From positions 1-6,898 of the forward strand of contig CANLGS010000220.1 in NCBI GenBank assembly GCA_947490035.1: a DNA stretch of 6,898 nucleotides. Direction: 5' to 3'. This DNA comes from Gemmataceae bacterium (GTDB lineage Bacteria; Planctomycetota; Planctomycetia; Gemmatales; Gemmataceae). This document shows, piece by piece, positions 1 through 6,057 of the stretch. The translations under genes and the position numbers were made by a program. How positions within the stretch are numbered: position 1 is the first letter of the stretch; each line of letters starts with the position of its first letter. The notes under the pieces were generated by a model. That model made no database searches. It saw only the letters and a program-made list of their open reading frames with translations, and had not been told where the DNA came from.

Positions 1-796
1 CGTGGCACTCCTCGTAGCTCCGCGACACGCCCCGGTTCACCACGATGTACGGCCCGAACAGCGCGAGCATGGCTAGCCCCCACAGCAGGAGCACACCAGC
101 GACGCGCAACTTGTGTTCGACCAGATACCGCCACAGCGCGCGCGCGCTGCCGGGCCGCAGGGCCACCAGCAGCGGCACGAAGGCGGCCAGCCCGACCGCC
201 AGGAACCAGCCGGTGTACACGCACGCGAGGCACTGGAAGAACACCGCGCCGAGCAACCGGTTGAGCGCCTTCGCCGACGGCTCGACCACCACCTGAATCG
301 CGTAGTACGCGGCGAACGGCAGGAAGAACCGCGGGATCATCTGCGAGTGCTTGATCTGGTCCGCGAAGACGACCGCGAACGCCCCCAGGAACGCCCACGC
401 GAGCGCGACCGCGTGCGGCATCCGCAGCCACCGGCCGACCACCGCGAACGCCGCGAAGTTCAGCACCGTGCAGACGATCTGCCACCAGATGTACGCGAGT
501 TCGTGGCTCGTCACGAGCCGCAGTGCCCAGTAGATGGGGGCCGCGCCGAACAGGTTCTCGGAGTACAGGAGGGTGTTCGGCGCCGGGTAGAAGAACGGCG
601 GCGTGGCGAGCGTGCCGCAGTAGTTCGGGTCGGACAGCGCGAGCCACGAGTTTTCGAGGATCAGGTGGTTCAGCATCCCGTCGCCGCGTTCCGTCTGGGT
701 GCGGACGAACCCCGAGTCGAACGCCGGGCGGAACGTGTGGTACGTGCCCAACGCCAGGGCGCAGGCGTAGGCCAACAGAGTCGCTAGGGTGCGCAT
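1..796 (-). CDS. Multi-pass membrane protein, possible GT-C-type glycosyltransferase (N-terminal part; runs off left edge)
   Basis: Reading leftward from the ATG at 796-794, the frame stays open to the window edge, giving 265 codons with no stop. The product begins MRTLATLLAYACALAL, a hydrophobic first membrane segment (about residues 4-20). A polar, probably extracytoplasmic loop (about 21-95) follows with RGDGMLNHLILENSW (37-51) and FFYPAPNTLLYSENLFG (68-84). Further hydrophobic segments lie near 103-121, 128-146, 156-171, 182-213 and 231-253. A first transmembrane helix followed by a large loop with a conserved acidic residue (here D39) is the layout of GT-C glycosyltransferases that use lipid-linked sugars, so that role is possible. 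The match is to layout, not a recognised family signature, and 'uncharacterised membrane protein' is the safe name. No convincing Shine-Dalgarno sequence precedes the ATG, so the start is only likely. It is divergent from recD2. The C-terminus is outside the window. Confidence 0.8.
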   Translation of the reverse strand, partial: MRTLATLLAYACALALGTYHTFRPAFDSGFVRTQTERGDGMLNHLILENSWLALSDPNYCGTLATPPFFYPAPNTLLYSENLFGAAPIYWALRLVTSHELAYIWWQIVCTVLNFAAFAVVGRWLRMPHAVALAWAFLGAFAVVFADQIKHSQMIPRFFLPFAAYYAIQVVVEPSAKALNRLLGAVFFQCLACVYTGWFLAVGLAAFVPLLVALRPGSARALWRYLVEHKLRVAGVLLLWGLAMLALFGPYIVVNRGVSRSYEECH

Positions 797-825
797 GAAA
801 ACAGAGTTACGGCGCCGCCACGCAG

Positions 826-854
826 TTGGACATTCTTGCATGATCGAGTAACCT
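826..854 (+). promoter_or_regulatory. Weak candidate sigma-70-type promoter for recD2
   Basis: TTGGAC (826-831) and TAACCT (849-854) are separated by 17 bases, the ideal spacing for a -35/-10 pair, in the only non-repeat DNA upstream of recD2. Each hexamer matches the standard consensus at only about three of six positions, and the 842-859 hairpin overlaps the -10. If real, the transcript would carry the inverted heptad repeats in its 5' leader. Confidence 0.22.
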
Positions 855-859
855 CGATC
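842..859. repeat. Perfect 7-bp hairpin in the divergent intergenic gap
   Basis: GATCGAG (842-848) and CTCGATC (853-859) pair perfectly around a TAAC loop. The hairpin sits between the two divergent genes and abuts the heptad repeats that begin at 860. It could be an operator-like dyad or part of the structured repeat next to it; nothing in the sequence decides between these. Confidence 0.5.
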
Positions 860-968
860 GTGGGCAGTGGGCAGCAGGCAGTGGGCAGAGAAGAGTAAGC
901 AACGCCGAAGGCGTCTTTCTCTGGACTCTTGGCTTTACTGCCCACTGCCCACTGCCTGCTGCCCACTG
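860..968. repeat. Inverted heptad-repeat element abutting the recD2 start
   Basis: The left arm (860-887) is four tandem heptamers: GTGGGCA, GTGGGCA, GCAGGCA, GTGGGCA. The right arm (939-966) is four heptamers of the opposite strand: TGCCCAC, TGCCCAC, TGCCTGC, TGCCCAC. Offset by one unit, 865-888 and 945-968 pair perfectly over 24 bp. The spacer has its own nested structure: CAGAGAA (886-892) can pair with TTCTCTG (917-923), and ACGCC (902-906) with GGCGT (910-914) around GAA. The outer and inner pairings compete for bases 886-888. Heptamer repeats of this style resemble the short tandemly repeated repetitive (STRR) sequences described in cyanobacteria; that likeness is my inference. No transposase or protein-coding content is evident. 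The right arm ends 7 bases before the recD2 ATG, so the element forms almost the whole likely leader and could affect access to the ribosome binding site. Confidence 0.85.
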
Positions 969-975
969 GTGAAGT

Positions 976-3900
976 ATGGCCGAGCAAGTGACGGGCGTCA
1001 TCGAGCGCATCACGCACCACAACCCGGACAACGGGTACTGCGTGCTGCGTATCGTCGCGCGCGGCCACCGCGACGTGGTCACCGTCGTAGGCAGCTCGCA
1101 GCAGGTGGTCGCGGGGGAGTACGTCACGGCGACCGGCGACTGGGTCACGGACCGCAACTACGGACTTCAGTTCAAGGCGAGCGAGATCAAGACGAACCCG
1201 CCGCACACGGTCGAAGGGATCGCCAAATACCTCGGCTCCGGACTGGTGAAGGGCATCGGGCCAGGTTTCGCCAAGCGCATTGTGGACAGGTTCGGGGACA
1301 AGACACTGGAGGTGATCGACAAGTCGCCGGAGTTCCTCAAGGACGTGAAGGGCATCGGACCGAAGTTGATCGAGAAGATTCGGCGGAGCTGGGAAGAGCA
1401 GCGCGAGTCGCGGAAGATCATGGTGTTCTTGCAGTCGCACGGGGTTGGCACCGCCCGCGCGGTGCGCATCTACAAGACCTACGGCGACCGCGCCATCGAA
1501 CTGATTAAAGCGAACCCGTACCGGTTGAGCGCGGACATCTGGGGCATTGGTTTCAGCACCGCCGACGCACTCGCGCTGAGCCTGGACATCCCGCGCGACT
1601 CGCCGTTCCGCGCGCAGGCGGCCGTGCGGCACGTGCTTCAGGAGCAATCCGGCAACGGGCACGTCGGCTACCCCGAAGAGTTGCTCCGCGGCGCCGCGGA
1701 AGCGTTGACCGGGATCGAGCCGAACGGCATCATCGACGCGATCGAGCAGTTGCGGATTACCGATGAGGTGGTGAGAGATAGCGTCGGGAAGGCGAGCGGG
1801 GGGCATAAGCCCCCCGAGTCTTCCGACAACACGCAACCGAACGCCTCGCCTGAGGACTCGGGGGGCTTATGCCCCCCGCTCGCCCAGGACAGTTTGATCT
1901 TCCTGAAGCCGCTGTTCCTCGCGGAACTCGGCGTCGCGCGCTCGATCAAGGCGCTCGCGTCCGGGCCGCACCCGCTGCCGGCCGTCAACGTCGATGCGGC
2001 GGTGGCGTGGGCAGAGAAGAAGATGGGCATTGCGTTCGCGGCGAGTCAGCGCGCCGCGATCAAAGCCGCCGTCACGAACAAGCTGATGGTGGTCACCGGC
2101 GGCCCCGGCACCGGGAAGACGACCATCGTCCGCGCCATCATCGAGATGTTCCTCGCGAAGTCGCTTCGCGTGCTGCTCACCGCGCCGACCGGGCGCGCCG
2201 CGAAGCGGCTCAACGAGTCCACCGGGCGCGAGGCCAAGACCATCCACCGGCTGCTGGAGTTCAACCCGCAGCAGCGGCAGTTCCAGAAGAACGCCGAAGA
2301 CCCGCTCGACGTGGACTTACTCGTCGTCGATGAAACGTCGATGGTCGATGTGGTGCTGATGAACAAGTTGCTCCAGGCGGTGCCGCCGTGGGCGTGCGTC
2401 GTGCTGGTTGGCGATGTGGATCAACTGCCGTCGGTCGGGGCCGGGTCGGTGCTGACCGACCTCATCGAATCGAAGACAATCCCGGTAGCGCGATTGACCG
2501 AAGTCCACCGACAGGCGGAGAGCAGTTGGATCGTCCGCGCGGCGCACGCGATCAACAGCGGCGAACAGCCGGAGTCCGCGCCGCCCGGCAGCGACGGCGA
2601 CTTCTACTTCATCGAGGCGAACGAGCCGGAGGCGATCACCGAGCGCATCATCCAGATGGTGCGCGACCGCATCCCGGCGAAGTTCAAACTCGACCCGTTC
2701 CGCGACATCCAGGTGCTATCGCCGCAGGTGAAGACGCCGCTGGGCGTGGCGAACCTGAACCGCGAGTTGCAACAGGCGCTGAACCCGGCGCGGCCCGGCG
2801 CAGCGGAAGTCAAACGCTTTGACTCGGCGTTCCGCGTCGGCGACAAGGTGATGCAGATTCAGAACAACTACGACCGCGAGGTGTTCAACGGCGACATCGG
2901 CCGCATCGCGAACCTCGACACCGACGACGAGACGCTCGTGGTCGATTACGACGGCCGCGCCGTCGAGTACGAGTTCAGCGACCTCGACGAACTGCAACTC
3001 GCCTACGCGGTCACAATTCACAAGTGCGTGGCGGGATACGGGCGGACCGCCATCGCGGGGCGTGGGCTTGTTGCGGTGCGCGACGTGGCGTTGGGCGACC
3101 GCATCCAGACCGGGCGCGGCGACCACCGCGTGGTTCTTGATCGGATCGAAACGGGCACCAAGCCAATCGTTCGTGTTCGGACGCGGTGCGGTTACGAGAT
3201 CGACGTGTCGGCGGAACACCCCATGCTCGTTGCCACCGGGACAGACTCGGCGCACTTCCGCCGTGCCGAGGAACTCAAAACCGGGATGTTCGCGTGCATC
3301 GACCGAAATCCGGCCACTGGCGACCCGGTTCCCCTGCCCGAAATCACCTACGAGCGGACGCAGAAGCCACAAAAACGCGTCAACCCACCAGAGGTTCTCA
3401 ACGCGGATTTTGCGTGGGCGTTGGGGGTGATCGTTGGCGACGGGTGCTGCCGCAACAAGCGCGATGGAATGGTCGATGTGACGAACCAGGACGACGAACT
3501 GATCGTTGCGTACCGTGCAATCTTCACCCGTATGGGTTTGGCCGTAACGGTCCGTCCGCTCGCGAACCATTCCCGCGTCTACTTCTGTTCCGTCCCACTC
3601 AGGAAGTGGCTCGAACGGCTCGGGTTGGGATACGACCTCGCCCCGGACAAGACCGTGCCCCACGTCATCTTCGGGGCCGACGAGAAATGCCGCGCGGCCT
3701 TCCTCCGGGGGCTGTTTGACACCGACGGCTCGGTCGGGAAGATCAACGTCCGCTTCACAACGGCGTCTCCGCAACTGGCACGAGAAGTTCAAACTCTCCT
3801 TCTCTCGCTCGGTATCGTCGCCGTGCGATCCAGTCAGAACGAGCGACACCACAAAGTCTCGGTGAGTGGGACGGCCCTTCCCCTCTACGCCGACCGCGTG

Positions 3901-4551
3901 AGTTTCACAATTCTGGCCAAGAAAGATCGACTCGCCAAACTCGCCGCCAAGTGCGGGCGCGGGGCCGGGAAAACGAACATCGATTACATCCCGTTCGGTA
4001 ACAATCTCATGCGCGAGGTGCGCGACCTCATTCCGAACCGCCGCGGGGTTAAAGGACAGGGACTGTTCGCCAACCGAGACGCCTCATCGCGCTACCTCCT
4101 CGATGCCCTGCGTGGGGCATTCCGGCCGAACTACTCCCACCTCCGCCGGGCAACCGAATCGCTGAACGGGCGTGGGATTCCGATCCCTGAGACCATCCAA
4201 ACGGTTCTCCGAGAGAACTTCTTCTACGACCCCATCGTCTCGGTGGAGCGCTGTTCCGAAGAAACGCAGATGTACGATCTGGAGGTCGAACACCAACACT
4301 CATTCGTGGTCAACGGGTTTGTCTGTCACAACTCGCAAGGCAGCGAGTACCCGGCGGTGGTGATCCCGGTTCACACGCAGCACTTCGTGATGTTGCAGAG
4401 GAACCTGCTGTACACCGGTATCACGCGTGGGCGGAAGCTGGTCGCGCTGGTCGGCAGCCGCAAGGCGCTGTGGATCGCGTGCAACACCGCCGACACGAAG
4501 AAACGGTTCTCGCTGCTGAAGTGGCGTATCCAACCGACGGAAGCGGAATAG
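976..4551 (+). CDS. recD2: RecD2-type (RecD-like) ATP-dependent 5'-3' DNA helicase precursor containing an intein
   Basis: This encodes a superfamily 1B DNA helicase of the RecD2 (YrrC) family, which unwinds DNA 5' to 3' in repair and acts without RecB/RecC; neither partner is nearby. The precursor is 1191 residues; removing the 436-residue intein leaves about 755, normal for RecD2. Domains in order: N-terminal OB-like region (1-75, beginning [20 protein letters not shown]); helix-hairpin-helix repeats (about 86-107, 124-139, 156-195, including VKGIGP and DIWGIGF); ATPase core with Walker [10 protein letters not shown] (375-383, K381), Walker [10 protein letters not shown] (448-456, D452/E453), [12 protein letters not shown] (477-488) and RLTEVHRQ (506-513); C-terminal core with TIHK|SQGSEYP split by the intein, and LLYTGITRG (1144-1152, arginine R1151). 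The start is supported by the family-typical N-terminus and a weak GGTGAAG just upstream. Residues about 272-303 come from a palindromic repeat insertion. Function requires intein splicing. Confidence 0.96.
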   Translation: MAEQVTGVIERITHHNPDNGYCVLRIVARGHRDVVTVVGSSQQVVAGEYVTATGDWVTDRNYGLQFKASEIKTNPPHTVEGIAKYLGSGLVKGIGPGFAKRIVDRFGDKTLEVIDKSPEFLKDVKGIGPKLIEKIRRSWEEQRESRKIMVFLQSHGVGTARAVRIYKTYGDRAIELIKANPYRLSADIWGIGFSTADALALSLDIPRDSPFRAQAAVRHVLQEQSGNGHVGYPEELLRGAAEALTGIEPNGIIDAIEQLRITDEVVRDSVGKASGGHKPPESSDNTQPNASPEDSGGLCPPLAQDSLIFLKPLFLAELGVARSIKALASGPHPLPAVNVDAAVAWAEKKMGIAFAASQRAAIKAAVTNKLMVVTGGPGTGKTTIVRAIIEMFLAKSLRVLLTAPTGRAAKRLNESTGREAKTIHRLLEFNPQQRQFQKNAEDPLDVDLLVVDETSMVDVVLMNKLLQAVPPWACVVLVGDVDQLPSVGAGSVLTDLIESKTIPVARLTEVHRQAESSWIVRAAHAINSGEQPESAPPGSDGDFYFIEANEPEAITERIIQMVRDRIPAKFKLDPFRDIQVLSPQVKTPLGVANLNRELQQALNPARPGAAEVKRFDSAFRVGDKVMQIQNNYDREVFNGDIGRIANLDTDDETLVVDYDGRAVEYEFSDLDELQLAYAVTIHKCVAGYGRTAIAGRGLVAVRDVALGDRIQTGRGDHRVVLDRIETGTKPIVRVRTRCGYEIDVSAEHPMLVATGTDSAHFRRAEELKTGMFACIDRNPATGDPVPLPEITYERTQKPQKRVNPPEVLNADFAWALGVIVGDGCCRNKRDGMVDVTNQDDELIVAYRAIFTRMGLAVTVRPLANHSRVYFCSVPLRKWLERLGLGYDLAPDKTVPHVIFGADEKCRAAFLRGLFDTDGSVGKINVRFTTASPQLAREVQTLLLSLGIVAVRSSQNERHHKVSVSGTALPLYADRVSFTILAKKDRLAKLAAKCGRGAGKTNIDYIPFGNNLMREVRDLIPNRRGVKGQGLFANRDASSRYLLDALRGAFRPNYSHLRRATESLNGRGIPIPETIQTVLRENFFYDPIVSVERCSEETQMYDLEVEHQHSFVVNGFVCHNSQGSEYPAVVIPVHTQHFVMLQRNLLYTGITRGRKLVALVGSRKALWIACNTADTKKRFSLLKWRIQPTEAE
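1791..1884. repeat. REPIN-like 30-bp perfect inverted repeat inserted in frame in recD2
   Basis: Bases 1791-1820 and 1855-1884 are perfect reverse complements over 30 bp, separated by 34 bases. Each arm is also a hairpin by itself: GGGGGGC, an ATAA (or TTAT) loop, then GCCCCCC. Two inverted copies of a short, itself palindromic unit is the architecture of REPINs, the non-autonomous elements mobilised by RAYT transposases. No RAYT gene is in this window. The element lies in the recD2 reading frame and is translated as about residues 272-303, with [10 protein letters not shown] from the left arm and [10 protein letters not shown] from the right. It falls in the linker between the helix-hairpin-helix region and the ATPase core, just before [14 protein letters not shown], where a length change could be tolerated. 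Target-site duplications are not obvious. Confidence 0.85.
3025..4332 (+). other. Intein with LAGLIDADG homing endonuclease, in the RecD2 helicase motif TIHK|SQGSE
   Basis: The in-frame insertion is 436 codons, RecD2 precursor residues 684-1119. It starts with Cys684 (TGC at 3025) immediately after TIHK and ends VCHN (1116-1119) before Ser1120. Removing it restores TIHKSQGSEYP, the conserved C-terminal motif of RecD helicases. Splicing blocks visible: A, beginning [14 protein letters not shown], with first Cys nucleophile; B, VSAEHPML, with S745 and H748 in the expected S-x-x-H spacing; [16 protein letters not shown] (1100-1114, H1108); G, with penultimate H1118, terminal N1119 and the +1 serine. 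This is the residue set of a class 1 intein: N-S acyl shift at Cys1, transesterification to Ser+1, then Asn cyclisation. All catalytic residues appear present, so splicing is expected. The length fits an endonuclease-bearing intein rather than a mini-intein. Confidence 0.95.
3409..3930 (+). other. LAGLIDADG (DOD-type) homing endonuclease domain within the intein
   Basis: Two LAGLIDADG motifs are present. The first is ALGVIVGDG (815-823), with candidate catalytic Asp D822. The second is LRGLFDTDG (910-918), with candidate catalytic Asp D917. Between them, DKTVPHVIF (891-899) matches the lysine-containing block D of DOD inteins. Both metal-binding acids and the block D lysine (K892) are retained, so the endonuclease may still cut an intein-free recD2 allele at the TIHKSQGSE-coding site. 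After the domain, about 100 residues (roughly 985-1095, containing NIDYIPFGN) precede block F; they could be an extra DNA-recognition region. Domain edges are approximate. Confidence 0.88.
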
Positions 4552-4567
4552 GCCGGATTCCCGCTTC
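4540..4567 (+). terminator. Terminator-like hairpin overlapping the recD2 stop codon
   Basis: GAAGCGGAAT (4540-4549) pairs with ATTC-CGCTTC (4557-4567) with a single bulged C and a 7-base loop. The hairpin spans the TAG stop at 4549-4551. The downstream sequence is pyrimidine-rich but has no clean T-run, so intrinsic termination is only possible. Confidence 0.35.
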
Positions 4568-4750
4568 GCCTCTCATCTCTGTTGCCGCCGCGCCCCGCGA
4601 AATCGTGATCTCTCGTTGCTTTCGCTCACCGTCTTCATTGTTCTCACACCCGCTGCTCATCATTCGCACATCTTGACCTCGGTCCTCACGACCGGCGTGT
4701 GTGCGAACCGATCGTGTCGGCTTTCCGATTCCATTCTCCCTGGAGTCTCG
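4552..4750. other. Intergenic gap between recD2 and the DUF1559 gene
   Basis: I see no gene in this stretch. It contains the right half of the hairpin that overlaps the recD2 stop, a small 5-bp dyad CGGTC/GACCG (4680-4684 and 4690-4694), and TTGACC at 4673-4678, which resembles a -35 box but has no good -10 at proper spacing. The GGAG at 4742-4745 is the likely ribosome binding site of the next gene. Confidence 0.4.
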
Positions 4751-5774
4751 ATGTTCCGACTTCGTCGCCCCTCTTTCGGCCCGCGCCGCGCTGCCTCTGG
4801 TCCCGCAGTCGCGGTTGAGCGGCCTTCTTGTCGCCCGCGCCTCGCTGCAACTGCGCGGGCGGGGTTCACACTCATCGAACTGCTCGTCGTCATTGCGATC
4901 ATCGCGATCCTGATCGGGCTGCTGTTGCCCGCCGTCCAGAAGGTGCGCGACGCCGCGGCGCGCATGAGTTGCCAAAACAACCTCAAACAACTCGGGCTGG
5001 CGTGCCACAGTTTCCACGACACCAACGGCGTGATCCCGCCGACCCGCACCGAAAACGGGTTCCCTCGCTTGGGCATCCCGTCAGGCGTCTTCCACGGGTG
5101 GGCCGTGTGGCTCCTCCCGAACTTGGAGCAAGGGAACGTCGCGGCCATCTACGACCTCAAACAGAACTTCGGGCACGCGAACAACACGACCGCGATCACC
5201 ACCAAACTGAAGGTGCTGACCTGCCCCTCGACACCGAACGCGGACCGGGTGGCGCTCACGGTCACCCAGTAACGGTAACACCGTCACAGGCGCGGCCGTA
5301 ACCGACTACTCCGTGTGCCGGCAGGTCGAGACGAACGCGCCTGGGCAATCACCGGAAACGGCGGCCAATCCGGTCGGCGCGTTCTCGTACAACAGCGGGA
5401 CCACGCTCCGCACGTTCAACTTCGCGAGCGTGACCGACGGGTTGTCGAACACCCTCCTCTACTGCGAAGACGCGGGCCGCGCAGACCTGTACGGGCCGAA
5501 GAAGAATTTCCGCAGCAGCAACACCGTCGGGTCCGCCTCGTGGGCCGACGATTTGAACGAGTTCGGGCTGAGCGGTTGCGACTCGGTCGGCGACCGACCG
5601 GGGGCACAGGCTATCAACTGTAGCAGCGACGGCGAACCGTACTCGTTCCACAGCGGCGGGATCAACGTCGGCCTGTGCGACGGCACGGTCCGGTTCGTCA
5701 ACCAGAGCGTGAGCATGCAGGTGTTCGCCGCGTTCGTGACGGCCCGCGGCGGCGAAGTGTTCGTGCTCGATTGA
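4751..5774 (+). pseudogene. DUF1559 prepilin-type N-terminal cleavage/methylation protein, frameshifted
   Basis: DUF1559 proteins are exported pseudopilin-like proteins, greatly expanded in planctomycetes; their exact role is unknown. The ATG at 4751 follows GGAG with five-base spacing. A leader of 38 residues, rich in Arg, Pro and Ala, ends in a prepilin peptidase site G|FTLIE (G38/F39), followed by the hydrophobic helix [20 protein letters not shown] and then [20 protein letters not shown], all typical. The first frame ends at TAA (5270-5272) after DRVALTVTQ. The rest of the protein is in the +1 frame: [18 protein letters not shown] through the H-X9-DG motif (HSGGINVGLCDG, 5649-5684) to TGA at 5772-5774. 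Omitting one C of the CCC at 5265-5267 joins them as [10 protein letters not shown] and gives a 340-residue protein of normal family length. The cause is a real indel or an assembly error; a programmed +1 shift is less likely. Confidence 0.88.
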
Positions 5775-5797
5775 GCCGCGACCGCCGCGGGACGCAA

Positions 5798-5828
5798 ACG
5801 GCCGCCGGTCGAGTTGACCGGCGGCCGT
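5798..5828. terminator. Bidirectional intrinsic terminator between the DUF1559 gene and tRNA-Gly
   Basis: A perfect 13-bp GC-rich stem (5798-5810 with 5816-5828) closes a GAGTT loop. It begins 24 bases after the DUF1559 stop. It is followed by AGTTTCG on the plus strand and TTTGCGTC on the minus strand, so short T-runs lie on both sides. Its place between convergent genes suggests it serves the DUF1559 gene on one strand and the tRNA on the other. Confidence 0.8.
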
Positions 5829-5847
5829 AGTTTCGTCGAAAGAACAG

Positions 5848-5918
5848 AGCGGGATACGAGAGTCGAACTCGTCTCACAGCCTTGGGAAGGCTGGGCACGA
5901 CCGATATACCAATCCCGC
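5848..5918 (-). tRNA. tRNA-Gly, anticodon CCC
   Basis: On the minus strand the sequence folds into a full cloverleaf. The acceptor stem is GCGGGAT/ATCCCGC (7 bp). The D-stem is weak (GTAT/GTGC, with two G-T pairs) with GG in a short loop. The anticodon stem CAGCC/GGCTG encloses the loop TTCCCAA, so the anticodon is CCC (5886-5884), reading GGG glycine codons. The T-stem is ACGAG/CTCGT with loop TTCGACT. The discriminator base (complement of 5848) is U, as expected for bacterial tRNA-Gly. The 3' CCA is not encoded and must be added by CCA-adding enzyme. Confidence 0.96.
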
Positions 5919-5927
5919 GTCAGCACG

Positions 5928-5955
5928 ATTTTACCTCCCGCGTTGCCGCGGGCAA
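5928..5955 (-). promoter_or_regulatory. Candidate promoter of tRNA-Gly
   Basis: On the minus strand, TTGCCC (5955-5950) and TAAAAT (5933-5928) are separated by 16 bases, resembling -35 and -10 boxes. The predicted start lies only a few bases before the mature tRNA 5' end at 5918, which suits a tRNA transcript. A perfect dyad CCCGCG-TTGC-CGCGGG (5937-5952) fills most of the spacer and overlaps the -35. Confidence 0.5.
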
Positions 5956-5973
5956 GTCTACTTTCGTTTTCTC

Positions 5974-6002
5974 GCGCGCGGAAATAGCCGTTTCCCGCGC
6001 GC
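5974..6002. repeat. Imperfect GC-rich hairpin upstream of the HEAT-like gene
   Basis: GCGCGCGGAAA (5974-5984) pairs with TTTC-C-GCGCGC (5991-6002) with one bulged C (5996) and a TAGCCG loop. It lies between the divergently arranged tRNA and the secreted-protein gene. No T-run follows on either strand, so a terminator is not indicated; a structured leader or operator is possible. Confidence 0.4.
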
Positions 6003-6057
6003 CGGGACGTGCGTAGATTAGATAGCACCTGAATTGCCCGTCCACCCGGAGACCGCC

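Noticed and set aside
113..787. 224-codon plus-strand open frame at the left end
   Set aside because: Its translation is Arg/Glu/Gln-rich low-complexity sequence. The opposite strand gives a clear hydrophobic multi-pass membrane protein over the same bases.
860..968. Heptad repeats as a CRISPR array
   Set aside because: The units are 7 bp, directly tandem without unique spacers, and arranged as two inverted arms; no cas gene is present.
784..1836. Long open frame on the minus strand overlapping the start of recD2
   Set aside because: It is antisense to the well-supported recD2 N-terminal domains and has no recognisable family. Its peptide from the heptad repeats (SSLPTACCPLPT) is a by-product of that repeat. 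Long antisense frames are expected at this GC content.
1791..1884. Strong palindrome in recD2 as a transcription terminator or as a gene boundary
   Set aside because: The reading frame continues through it into essential helicase motifs, and there is no T-run after either arm.
2716..3852. 378-codon minus-strand open frame opposite the helicase/intein junction
   Set aside because: It lies wholly antisense to conserved RecD2 and intein motifs, has Arg/Val/Asp-rich composition typical of high-GC shadow frames, and shows no domain.
5262..5285. Programmed +1 frameshift in the DUF1559 gene
   Set aside because: The site (ACC CAG TAA) lacks the known +1 signal of the prfB type and no stimulatory element was recognised; an indel in CCC is simpler. 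Not excluded.
5313..5774. Second half of DUF1559 as an independent gene starting at the GTG at 5313
   Set aside because: It has no signal sequence or ribosome binding site, and the family sequence continues upstream of this GTG in the same frame (NGNTVTGAVTDYS), showing it is the tail of a broken gene.
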